From JAGLOK01 sp963676355 (GTDB lineage Bacteria; Bacillota; Clostridia; Christensenellales; UMGS416), in the NCBI GenBank assembly GCA_963676355.1, contig OY781093.1, forward strand, positions 434,001 through 498,000: a stretch of 64,000 nt of DNA, written 5' to 3'. Position 1 is the first letter of the stretch. The number at the start of each line of letters is the position of its first letter. The notes under the pieces are model-generated. The model ran no database searches, had not been told where the DNA came from, and saw only the letters and a program-made list of their open reading frames with translations. This document shows positions 16,334-24,247 of the stretch, one piece after another. The translations under genes and the position numbers were made by a program.

Positions 16334-16494
16334 TTGAAATCCATAAAATTTTTTGGAGGTGAACCGCGCAATGGACGCAGGACCGCGAAGTAGAAATAAA
16401 AAAACATACTTGCTGCGTTGATAGGCGGTTGATTTAGAACACTTTTTTCTTCCTCCCCGCGCAGCTTTGACTGGCGCAAAAGGAGGTAATTCCA
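16334..16494 (+). promoter_or_regulatory. structured 5' leader of corA with possible SD-sequestering switch
   Basis: Three nested perfect stems enclose a short ORF: 16362-16367/16425-16430 (AACCGC/GCGGTT), 16375-16380/16413-16418 (ACGCAG/CTGCGT) and 16388-16392/16407-16411 (AAGTA/TACTT). Downstream, CCTCC (16452-16456) can pair with the corA ribosome binding site GGAGG (16482-16486) around an inner GCGC/GCGC stem. The same CCTCC could alternatively pair with the leader ORF's GGAGG (16355-16359). This has the layout of a translational switch. I could not match it to the M-box or another metal riboswitch by eye. Confidence 0.5.
16371..16421 (+). CDS. putative 16-residue leader peptide of corA
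   Basis: ATG to TGA encodes MDAGPRSRNKKTYLLR. GGAGG lies 11 bases before the ATG, long but usable. The ORF lies inside the nested hairpin of the corA leader, so ribosome movement over it would open that structure. Leader peptides are known to control Mg2+ transporters in enterobacteria (mgtL, corL); any parallel here is inference. It is too short to be judged by homology. Confidence 0.4.
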   Translation: MDAGPRSRNKKTYLLR

Positions 16495-17427
16495 ATGATA
16501 ACAATAACCAAAACCATCGATGGAAAACAGATGGCTTTAAAAGAACCCGAAAAAGGGTGCTGGATTCATATGCAGGCACCCACAATTGATGAAGTTAACC
16601 ATATATGTAAAGTAACGCAAGTGGCAGATGAGATGGTTAAAGCCGCTTTGGATGATGAAGAGCGTTCACACATCGATTTTGAGGATGAGACAACACTTAT
16701 AATTGTGGATATTCCCTATGTAATGGTGGAAGGATCACACACTGTGTATAACACCATGCCTCTTGGAATAATTCACAATGCGGACTATATCATCACAGTC
16801 ACATTGGTTGAAAGCCCTTTGCCTTTAATGTTTACTGAAGGTAAGGTAAAGGATTTTTATACCAATAAGAAAACGAGATTTATTTTTCAGCTTCTATATA
16901 AAAATGCGATGATGTATTTGAGATATCTTCGAAATATCGATAAGTCATCCAATGCGCTTCATAGCGAGATGCAAAAAAGCTACAAGAATAAAGAACTGTT
17001 TAACCTTATGGCACTTGAAAAGTCACTCGTTTATTTTTCCACATCACTTAAGGGAAATGAGATAGTTTTAGAAAAGCTGATGAAAGTCAATTTTATAAGA
17101 AAGTATCATGAGGATGAAGAACTGTTGGATGATGTAATCATCGAAAATAAGCAGGCGATTGAGATGTGCTCGATTTACCGTGATATTTTGTCGGGAATGA
17201 TGGATGCATATGCTTCTATTATTTCAAACAATTTGTCTATCGTCATGAAATTCTTGGCGGCAGTAACTATTGTTATTTCGCTTCCGACTTTGGTCACAAG
17301 CGCATGGGGTATGAATGTAAATGTACCGTGGAGCAACAGCCAGTGGGGATTTATCTTCGTTGGAGCTATTGCAGTGGGTGTTACAATCGCGGCCGTACTT
17401 TGGCTTTGGCGAAGGAAAATGTTTTGA
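16495..17427 (+). CDS. corA: CorA-family magnesium/divalent cation channel
   Basis: 310 residues. CorA forms homopentamers that admit Mg2+ (or Co2+/Ni2+) down the membrane potential. Visible are a long soluble N-terminal domain, a helical stalk, and two C-terminal membrane segments with the signature GMN in SAWGMNVNVPW between them (near residues 272-282). A basic tail WRRKMF follows. AAAGGAGG lies nine bases before the ATG and is the part of the mRNA predicted to pair with an upstream CCTCC. Single gene with its own promoter and terminator. Zn2+ efflux-type CorA/ZntB relatives cannot be excluded. Confidence 0.85.
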   Translation: MITITKTIDGKQMALKEPEKGCWIHMQAPTIDEVNHICKVTQVADEMVKAALDDEERSHIDFEDETTLIIVDIPYVMVEGSHTVYNTMPLGIIHNADYIITVTLVESPLPLMFTEGKVKDFYTNKKTRFIFQLLYKNAMMYLRYLRNIDKSSNALHSEMQKSYKNKELFNLMALEKSLVYFSTSLKGNEIVLEKLMKVNFIRKYHEDEELLDDVIIENKQAIEMCSIYRDILSGMMDAYASIISNNLSIVMKFLAAVTIVISLPTLVTSAWGMNVNVPWSNSQWGFIFVGAIAVGVTIAAVLWLWRRKMF

Positions 17428-17482
17428 TTGATAAACTCTATGTTAGGGTTTCAGTTTAAACTAAATTTTGAATAAATATAGC

Positions 17483-17516
17483 AAACGTCCCGAACAAATC
17501 GGGACGTTTTGTGTTT
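17483..17516 (+). terminator. terminator after corA
   Basis: AAACGTCCCGA / TCGGGACGTTT, 11-bp perfect stem with a five-base loop, followed by TGTGTTTTT. May also end the convergent minus-strand gene at 17541. Confidence 0.8.
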
Positions 17517-17540
17517 TTATAGGATGTATTGATTATAGTA

Positions 17541-18653
17541 TCAAGTTGAAGATTCCCATTTTGCCATTTTTTCTAAACGGGCTATTATGTCAAGATGTTG
17601 AGTGCATACTCTTTCGCACTTTCCGCATTGTATGCATTCTTTTGCAAAACCTTTTGAAGCAGCTAGGGTTCCCCAGCCTCTTGAGCCACTTATTGCTTCT
17701 TTCATTTCTGCATCGCTTTTTCCAAACATTTGTTTATCGTTGTATAGCTGCATATAAGCAGGTATATTAATTTCCGCAGGGCAAGGCAAGCAGTATCCGC
17801 AACCTGTGCAGACGGAATTCATATTATCTCCGACATTTTTTCTTATCTCATCAAGCTGAGCCGAAGTCATGGGCCTAGCCATATCAGCGATTTTAACAGC
17901 AGTGTCTATGTGCTCGGTGGTGGTAAATCCATTAAGTGCAATGGTTATCTGGGGAGATGATATAGCAAATCTAAGTGCAGCCTCAGTCGGTGTTTCATCG
18001 CCTTCACAAAGAAACTTTAATTTGTCTTCATTTTTCGGAATAAGACCGCCGCCTAAAGGATTCATTGCGACAACGCCAAGCCCTGCATCTTGGCAGGCTT
18101 CAACTCCGTTCCATCTATAGGGGAAGTTTAATACATTGATGCCCATAAGCACGCCTTCTACTTTGCCGTCATCTACAATATCTTTTATCTGGCTTCCCGG
18201 TTGATGGGAAGAGCAAACTATGTGTTTTATAAGTCCCTGTTCTTTTGCTTCGAGCAAGGCTTCGTATTGCCCAAATTCAAAAGCTTGCGCATAGTGTTCT
18301 GGCTTTCTCAAGCACCATATATGAAAAAAGTCGATATAATCGCTGTTTAGTTTTTCAATTGATTGTTTTACAAAATCAAAATGCTCTTTTTTTGTTTTTG
18401 CGTGGTGGGGCATTCTTTTTGTGGAAACGAAATAATCTTCCCGTTTCATATTTTTCATCGCAATTCCGTATATTCCTTCGCTGCGATCATCGCAATATCC
18501 CGGTGCTGTATCAAAATAATTTATACCCTTATCTGCGGCATAGTATAAAAGCTCGGCGTTTTGTTCGTCGGTTTTTTCCAAATCGAATCTCATTCCACCA
18601 AAACCTACAGCGGAAACTTTTTTTCCTGTTTTTCCATACTCTTTATAAATCAT
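17541..18653 (-). CDS. aldo/keto reductase with C-terminal 4Fe-4S ferredoxin domain
   Basis: 370 residues. AKR barrel with the Tyr in FDTAPGYCDD, Lys in VSTKRMP and His in DFFHIW, then two iron-sulfur motifs, CTGCGYCLPCPAEI and CIQCGKCERVCTQ. Same fusion type as the gene at 10761, but the proteins are clearly different in the catalytic loops (for example GINYFDTAPGY versus GVNYFDTAEPY). Stand-alone gene; AAAGGA before the ATG. Substrate and electron donor unknown. Confidence 0.85.
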   Translation of the reverse strand: MIYKEYGKTGKKVSAVGFGGMRFDLEKTDEQNAELLYYAADKGINYFDTAPGYCDDRSEGIYGIAMKNMKREDYFVSTKRMPHHAKTKKEHFDFVKQSIEKLNSDYIDFFHIWCLRKPEHYAQAFEFGQYEALLEAKEQGLIKHIVCSSHQPGSQIKDIVDDGKVEGVLMGINVLNFPYRWNGVEACQDAGLGVVAMNPLGGGLIPKNEDKLKFLCEGDETPTEAALRFAISSPQITIALNGFTTTEHIDTAVKIADMARPMTSAQLDEIRKNVGDNMNSVCTGCGYCLPCPAEINIPAYMQLYNDKQMFGKSDAEMKEAISGSRGWGTLAASKGFAKECIQCGKCERVCTQHLDIIARLEKMAKWESST

Positions 18654-18904
18654 AGCAATCCTTTTTAGGTATTTTATATATCAAACGCGTGTATTATAGC
18701 ATTTATGAATTTTACTATCAAATAATCTGCCAGATATTAGGCCGAAAACCGTTTATTTATATAATTTACTTGTTGCAGTCTATAATTAATTAACAATTTA
18801 TATACTCTTTTAGCTTGAAAAATCTTGAAAAAAGTACTATTATATTATTACGATTATGTTACATGGCATATAAATTAAGAATATATTGCGGTTCAAGGAG
18901 ACGA

Positions 18905-20437
18905 ATGCGTTACTATAATCCAAATAAAAAGAATGCTCCCCGAAGAAGCAGTGCTCCGAGGTACAGTCAAAAGCATTACAAAAGGCTGGACATTCCGGAC
19001 AGACCAAAAAAACCTGCTGAAAAAAAGAGCTTTTTTACTTTGCCCAAAATGGCAACAATTGGCACTTTGGCAATTGGACTAATAGTAGCTCTTGCAATCA
19101 TTGTTCCAAATTCTGCAAAAGCACAGTATTCGATTGGATATGAAGTTTTGCTATGCGGAAAAACCGTGGGCATAGTGGATAGTCCCGAGGAAGTTGATTC
19201 ATACATTGAAAATGTAAGATCTCAGTTTGCTGATGCATACGGAATGAAAGTAACAGATCAGCTTGAAATAGAATATAAACAAGTGCAGACAACGGCAAAT
19301 CATATTTGTCCCGCAGATGTTTTTACCAACATGATACAAGACTCTATTGAAGTAAAAGTGTTGGCTACAATAATATACGTCAATGACTGGGAGGCTGCTG
19401 TAGTGGCCTCTGAGGAAGAAGCGCAATGGGTGTTGGCACAAGCAACAGCTCCCTATGAATCTCCCGACAATGGAGCGATATATAGCGATGTAAAATTTGT
19501 TGAAGATGTGCGCATTGAGCAGGGCGCAGCTGATTTTAGAGACATAATAGACAAGGAAACTGCGCTTCATGACCTGACTATAGGGCCGGGAATCGAGATG
19601 AAGTATCATATAGTCGCTACAGGTGATGCGCTATCTAGAATAGCGAGAAAATACAATGTAAAAGTATCTGATATTAAAATTGCAAATCCTTCTTTGTCGG
19701 ATGAAGACAAAATATATCCCGGAGATAAACTTGCTGTAGTTGTTCCCAAAAACTCGGTTAGCATAAAGTATACGGAAATTATCGACAGAGTTCAGGAAGT
19801 CGAATGCGAAGTGGAATACCTTGATGATGACACAAAGTATACGACTGAAAAAGAAGTGCTGGTGGAAGGCTCCAACGGTGAAGCTCGTGTAAAAGCAGAG
19901 ATAACGTATATAAATGGAATCGAAGTGGAATACAATGTGATTGAAGAAAATGTGCTGGTAAAACCCGTGACAAGAGTGGTAAAGCGCGGAACAAAATCCG
20001 TTCCAAAAGAGCTTACTCTTGCAACTGAAGGTGACATGGCGATACCTCTGAAATCAGGAACATACAGGATAACAAGTAAATTTGGTCCGCGTAACACAGG
20101 CATCAAGGGAGCATCCACATTCCATAAAGGAATCGACTTAGGTGCATCGACTGGAACTCCCATTTATGCAAGTGCAGATGGCACCATACATTTTGCTGGA
20201 ACAGCTTCAGGATATGGGCTGTATATCAGAATCAAGCATGATGGTGGTGTTGAAACAAGATATGGCCACTGCAGTCAGCTGCTTGTTAAGAAAGGCGATA
20301 AAGTTAAAAAAGGTGACCTTATAGCATTGGTGGGAAGCACTGGAGTTTCCTCTGGCGCTCATCTTCACTTTGAAGTACGCATTAATGGCGTGGCGCATGA
20401 TCCTATAACAGGAAAACCGGAAAGTGCATTTAGGTAA
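18905..20437 (+). CDS. membrane-anchored M23 metallopeptidase with LysM and G5 domains
   Basis: 510 residues from the ATG at 18905, which has CAAGGAG at the right distance; the in-frame ATG at 18815 has none. Basic N-terminus, one membrane segment (about 44-62), an unassigned domain, LysM (KYHIVATGDALSRIARKYN onward, about 234-280), G5-like region (about 285-370), and a C-terminal M23 lysostaphin-like domain. The zinc ligands are visible in FHKGIDLG and HLHFE, with RYGHCS supplying the additional active-site His. It should cleave peptide cross-bridges of peptidoglycan outside the cell and act in wall growth or sporulation-type remodelling. Monocistronic with its own terminator. Confidence 0.9.
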   Translation: MRYYNPNKKNAPRRSSAPRYSQKHYKRLDIPDRPKKPAEKKSFFTLPKMATIGTLAIGLIVALAIIVPNSAKAQYSIGYEVLLCGKTVGIVDSPEEVDSYIENVRSQFADAYGMKVTDQLEIEYKQVQTTANHICPADVFTNMIQDSIEVKVLATIIYVNDWEAAVVASEEEAQWVLAQATAPYESPDNGAIYSDVKFVEDVRIEQGAADFRDIIDKETALHDLTIGPGIEMKYHIVATGDALSRIARKYNVKVSDIKIANPSLSDEDKIYPGDKLAVVVPKNSVSIKYTEIIDRVQEVECEVEYLDDDTKYTTEKEVLVEGSNGEARVKAEITYINGIEVEYNVIEENVLVKPVTRVVKRGTKSVPKELTLATEGDMAIPLKSGTYRITSKFGPRNTGIKGASTFHKGIDLGASTGTPIYASADGTIHFAGTASGYGLYIRIKHDGGVETRYGHCSQLLVKKGDKVKKGDLIALVGSTGVSSGAHLHFEVRINGVAHDPITGKPESAFR

Positions 20438-20462
20438 TTGCACAACATAAAACGATAAATTG

Positions 20463-20500
20463 AAAGCCGAGTGGATTATAGTCCGCTCGGCTTTTTGGTT
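20463..20500 (+). terminator. terminator after the M23 peptidase gene
   Basis: AAAGCCGAGTGGA / GTCCGCTCGGCTTT around TTATA, followed by TTTGG. Also sits just beyond the convergent trpB end and may serve both. Confidence 0.75.
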
Positions 20501-20533
20501 TAAATAATATTTATGGTTTAAAAAGTGAAAATT

Positions 20534-21760
20534 CTATTCCAGTCTGTCGCCATAGTTTTCAAGCACATAATCAAGATCCTTGTCTCCTCTGCCTGAGCAG
20601 TTAACAAGAATTGAGCCTGTGTCCATTTCTTTTGCAAGCTTCATAGAATATGCTATAGCGTGTGCACTCTCAAGGGCGGGAATGATACCTTCAAGTTTAG
20701 ATAGTTTAAAGAATGCATCAAGAGTTTCATCATCAGATGCTGACTTATAGTTAACTCTGCCAATATCATGAAGATACGCGTGCTCTGGGCCGACTGAAGG
20801 ATAGTCAAGTCCGCTTGCTATTGAATAAACTGGATCGGGTTCGCCGGCTTTGTTGGATTGTAGCATAATCGAGTTAAATCCATGCATAACGCCTTCGCTT
20901 CCGAAAGTAATGCTGGCTGCGTGCTCGCCCACTTTTTCGCCTATTCCCATTGGCTCTACACCATATAGTTCAACAGGATCGTTTAAAAATGCTGTCATGA
21001 TGCCAGCTGCGTTTGAACCGCCACCTACGCATGCGACCACGGCGTCCGGAAGTTCGCCTGTCATTTCTTTGAACTGCTCTCTTGCTTCAATGCCAACAAC
21101 TGTCTGGAAATCGCGCACCATCATCGGGAATGGATGAGGGCCAACTACAGAGCCTATGCAATACATAGCATCTTCAAACTCGCCCATGTATGCTTCAAAT
21201 GCTGCATCGACAGCTTCTTTTAATGTTTTAAGTCCGTGGCTTGCGGGAATAACTCTTGCGCCTAATAGCTTCATGCGAGCAACGTTAGGTGCTTGCTTTG
21301 CTATGTCCACTTCGCCCATGTATATATCGCACTCAAGGCCGAAGAATGCGGCGGCTGTAGCAAGGGCCACGCCGTGCTGACCTGCGCCTGTTTCTGCGAT
21401 TATTTTCTTTTTGCCCATGTATTTTGCGAGCAAACCTTCACCCATGCAATGGTTTAGTTTGTGCGCGCCTGTATGGTTTAAGTCTTCCCTTTTAAGGTAA
21501 ATTTGAGTTTTGCCTATTGAGTTTGATAGGCGCTCGCAGTGATAGGTGGGAGTTGGTCTTCCCTGAAATTCTTTTCTTATTCTGCGAAGTTCGCTTATGA
21601 ATTTCGAACTCTTGCATATTGTCTGATAAGCTTTGGAAATATTCTTGAATTCATCCACCAGTTGGGGTGGGATGTAAGCACCGCCATAAGTTCCAAAATA
21701 GCCGTCTTTATTGGGTGTTGTCTTAGTATAAGTTGCAAAGTCCACATTTTTCTTGAGCAT
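20534..21760 (-). CDS. trpB: tryptophan synthase beta chain
   Basis: 408 residues. PLP enzyme condensing indole and serine to tryptophan. The Schiff-base lysine is in HTGAHKLNH (K101), followed by AETGAGQHGVALATAAA, GSVVGPHPFP, the phosphate loop CVGGGSNAAG and the C-terminal NCSGRGDKD. It is of the TrpB1 type that normally pairs with TrpA, yet no other trp gene is nearby. The cell could use external indole, or trpA is elsewhere. AAAGGAG precedes the ATG. A tryptophan T-box lies directly upstream, so expression rises when tRNA-Trp is uncharged. Confidence 0.95.
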   Translation of the reverse strand: MLKKNVDFATYTKTTPNKDGYFGTYGGAYIPPQLVDEFKNISKAYQTICKSSKFISELRRIRKEFQGRPTPTYHCERLSNSIGKTQIYLKREDLNHTGAHKLNHCMGEGLLAKYMGKKKIIAETGAGQHGVALATAAAFFGLECDIYMGEVDIAKQAPNVARMKLLGARVIPASHGLKTLKEAVDAAFEAYMGEFEDAMYCIGSVVGPHPFPMMVRDFQTVVGIEAREQFKEMTGELPDAVVACVGGGSNAAGIMTAFLNDPVELYGVEPMGIGEKVGEHAASITFGSEGVMHGFNSIMLQSNKAGEPDPVYSIASGLDYPSVGPEHAYLHDIGRVNYKSASDDETLDAFFKLSKLEGIIPALESAHAIAYSMKLAKEMDTGSILVNCSGRGDKDLDYVLENYGDRLE

Positions 21761-21804
21761 AATTTACTCCTTTTCTCGTCTAGTCTCGTTAATAATTTTT
21801 AAAT

Positions 21805-22080
21805 AAAAAAGCCCTCATCCCTATAATAGGGACAAGAGCGTATCTCCTGCGGTGCCACCCTGATTAACTGACTGCTAGTGCAATCAAGTTCACTTTAATC
21901 CATACTGTTATATGGTTTCACTGTAACGGTTGAATTCCGTCGGAAGCTACTTGCTTTATGTGTTCGCCTCCGCCCTCATAAGCCCATTCAATCCGAATCT
22001 GCCTGCTTCAATCCCACCGCATGAAGCTCTCTTTTAGGTGATTTTCGAATATACTATTCTTAATCCAAGGTTTTAATATT
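21805..22080 (-). promoter_or_regulatory. T-box leader (tryptophan) of trpB
   Basis: Minus strand. The T-box core GGGTGGCACCGCAGG lies at 21860-21846 and the terminator GCTCTTGTCCC/GGGATGAGGGC plus T's at 21839-21805. The 5' end carries AGAGAG near 22032. The specifier is read as TGG (Trp) at 21986-21984 in the context TTGAA-TGG-GCTTATG. A promoter TTGACA (22115-22110) with TAATCT (22093-22088) 16 bases downstream would start the RNA near 22080. Uncharged tRNA-Trp should favour the antiterminator and let trpB be transcribed. Confidence 0.9.
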
Positions 22081-22133
22081 AATAGCAGATTAAACCATTT
22101 TTGAAAAAATGTCAATAGCCACTTTTAATTTTT

Positions 22134-22922
22134 TTAAATAAGTCTGCCATTTCTAAGAGGCGCACTCATAAATCTCCATGTTGCTTTAAGAGTGGTGAGC
22201 CACACTATGTGGCTGTTGTTTTTTGTGTCCTTTAGGATTCTGGGTATAAAAAACTTAGCAACAGTTTCAGGTGTGTCGGCTAATATGTTGAATGCTTTTT
22301 TAAAGCTCTCGTTGTTAAAAACCGCTGCCTCATTGCCATCCGGGGATTTTGTGATAAAATCAGTCAACATCATTCCGGGTGAAAGCCTTCCCGCTCTAAC
22401 TCCTGTGCCATTAAGCTCTTTGGCAAGACCTTTCATGAAATATGTAAGAGCACGTTTTGTTGTGCCATAGATTATAGTTTTCTTCTGAATCATGTCATTG
22501 GAGCCCAAGCCTTCCATGCTGTAGATGGTGCCATGTCCTTGTGCCAGCATTTTTTCTACCGCGACTTGAGAGCCATATATCATACCGGTTATATTGGTTT
22601 CTATTATGTTTTTGGTGTATTCTTCTTCTGTTTCATAAGCCATAACATAGGGTGTGTTTTGCCCTGCGTTATTTATCCAGATGTCTACCTGCCCCCATTT
22701 TTTTGCGGATTTATCCCAAAGATTTTCGATTTCGCTCTTTCTTCGCACATTGCATGCAATATAGGCATATTGTTCACTGTAAGGTGCGAGCCGATCAATC
22801 ACACTGTTTGGTGCAGATTCGCCTCTGCCTGAAACAGTCACATTGCAGCCTGACTTTAGAAATTCTTCAGCCATGGCAAGGCCAATACCCCTAGTGCTTC
22901 CTGTAATGACTACATTTTTCAT
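22134..22922 (-). CDS. short-chain dehydrogenase/reductase
   Basis: 262 residues. Classical SDR fold: nucleotide motif TGSTRGIG near residues 7-14, NNAG near 87-90, a Ser in IYSMEG, and YGTTK as the catalytic YxxxK. It uses NAD(P)H; the substrate is unknown. The C-terminus (WRFMSAPLRNGRLI) is extended and basic. It lies 15 bases after the M29 aminopeptidase stop and is probably its operon partner. AAAGGA precedes the start. Confidence 0.85.
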   Translation of the reverse strand: MKNVVITGSTRGIGLAMAEEFLKSGCNVTVSGRGESAPNSVIDRLAPYSEQYAYIACNVRRKSEIENLWDKSAKKWGQVDIWINNAGQNTPYVMAYETEEEYTKNIIETNITGMIYGSQVAVEKMLAQGHGTIYSMEGLGSNDMIQKKTIIYGTTKRALTYFMKGLAKELNGTGVRAGRLSPGMMLTDFITKSPDGNEAAVFNNESFKKAFNILADTPETVAKFFIPRILKDTKNNSHIVWLTTLKATWRFMSAPLRNGRLI

Positions 22923-22937
22923 ATAATGTCCTTTTTA

Positions 22938-24053
22938 CTACTTCAAATTATCCGGATTCAATCCTTTAAGCTCGTCTACAACGAACAAACCGTCTTTTCG
23001 GATGAGCACATCATCAAAGTATATTTCCCCACCGCCGTACTCGGGTGTTTGAATCAAAACCAAATCCCAGTGGATGGACGATTGGTTTCCGTTGTCAGCT
23101 TCGTCATAGCATCTTCCCGGTGTGAAGTGAATGGAGCCAGCTATTTTTTCATCAAACAAAGTGTCTTTCATGGGCTTTGTGATGTAGGGATTAACGCCGA
23201 TTGCAAATTCGCCGACATAGCGAGCGCCTTCATCAGTGTCAAAAATGTTGTTAATCTTTTCTGTATCATTGCTTGTGGCATCGATAATTTTGCCGTCTTT
23301 AAATTCAAGTGAGATATTTTCGTAAGTAAAACCCTGATATAAAGATGGCGTATTGTACGTTATGCGCCCGTTAACCGAATCCTTAATTGGGGCAGTGAAA
23401 ACTTCGCCGTCTGGAATGTTAAGCTCGCCTGCGCAAGGTATTGTGTCAATATCTTTTATTGAAAAAGAAAGGTCTGTTCCAGGACCTGTTATGCGGACTT
23501 TATCCGTTTTATTCATGAGAGCTTTTAAAGCTTCCATTTCGCGACCCATCTTTGAATAGTCAAGACAGCAAACGTCAAAGTAATAATCCTCAAATGCTTC
23601 AGTTGACATGTTTGCCATTTGAGCCATTGAAGGTGAAGGATAGCGCAGCACCACCCACTTGGTGTCAGGAACGCGAATCTGTCCGTGAACCTTTTTGCCG
23701 TATATGGTGGAGTAAAGCTCCATTTTGTCAGAAGGTACATCAGAAAGCTCGGAAGAATTATCTCCGCCGCGAAGACCTATATAAGCATCCATTTTTTCCA
23801 TAAGCGAAGAATCTATATCCGCCCAAAGCTCCATGTTTTCCTTGGTAGCTCCTTTGAAAATTGAACGCAGAACGTTGCTGTTGCGAAGGTGAACAAATGG
23901 ATATCCACCAGCAGCGTAGACTTCATTTACAAGCTGGGTTGCTATCTCTATATGATTACCGAAAACTTCAATAAGAATATTTTCGCCTTTTTGCACTTTA
24001 CAGGAATGGTTGACTAAATTGTTAGCTAATGTTTTTATTCTTGGATCTATCAT
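22938..24053 (-). CDS. M29-family aminopeptidase
   Basis: 371 residues, the family length (AmpS/thermophilic aminopeptidase type). Cytosolic dimeric metallo-aminopeptidase that trims N-terminal residues from peptides. Metal-binding segments are seen: GELNIPDGEVFTAP, the Glu in GEFAIGVNP, the His in GSIHFTPGRCYDEADNGN, HWDLV with its Asp, and a C-terminal DD. GAGGT precedes the ATG. First gene of a two-gene unit with the SDR. Confidence 0.85.
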   Translation of the reverse strand: MIDPRIKTLANNLVNHSCKVQKGENILIEVFGNHIEIATQLVNEVYAAGGYPFVHLRNSNVLRSIFKGATKENMELWADIDSSLMEKMDAYIGLRGGDNSSELSDVPSDKMELYSTIYGKKVHGQIRVPDTKWVVLRYPSPSMAQMANMSTEAFEDYYFDVCCLDYSKMGREMEALKALMNKTDKVRITGPGTDLSFSIKDIDTIPCAGELNIPDGEVFTAPIKDSVNGRITYNTPSLYQGFTYENISLEFKDGKIIDATSNDTEKINNIFDTDEGARYVGEFAIGVNPYITKPMKDTLFDEKIAGSIHFTPGRCYDEADNGNQSSIHWDLVLIQTPEYGGGEIYFDDVLIRKDGLFVVDELKGLNPDNLK

Positions 24054-24247
24054 GTTTTTACCTCGTATATTGTAATTTTTGTCTTTAAAATTAGTATATT
24101 ACGATTATTCTTTTATGGCAACTTCCAAGAAAAGATATTTCTGTGAACAAACATGAAAATTTTGTTAAATAGGAAACAGAAGTACATAGTGCAGTGGATT
24201 ATATGATATAATACATTGATATTATTTATTAAAGTATTGAGGGTCTA

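Noticed and set aside
16334..16494. M-box (ykoK) Mg2+ riboswitch in front of corA
   Set aside because: A short resemblance (AGGUGA, then AUGGA) is seen, but the long M-box core and its three-helix layout are missing; the leader is also too short.
18815..18904. Upstream ATG giving 30 more residues to the M23 peptidase
   Set aside because: No ribosome binding site there; the ATG at 18905 has CAAGGAG at the proper distance.
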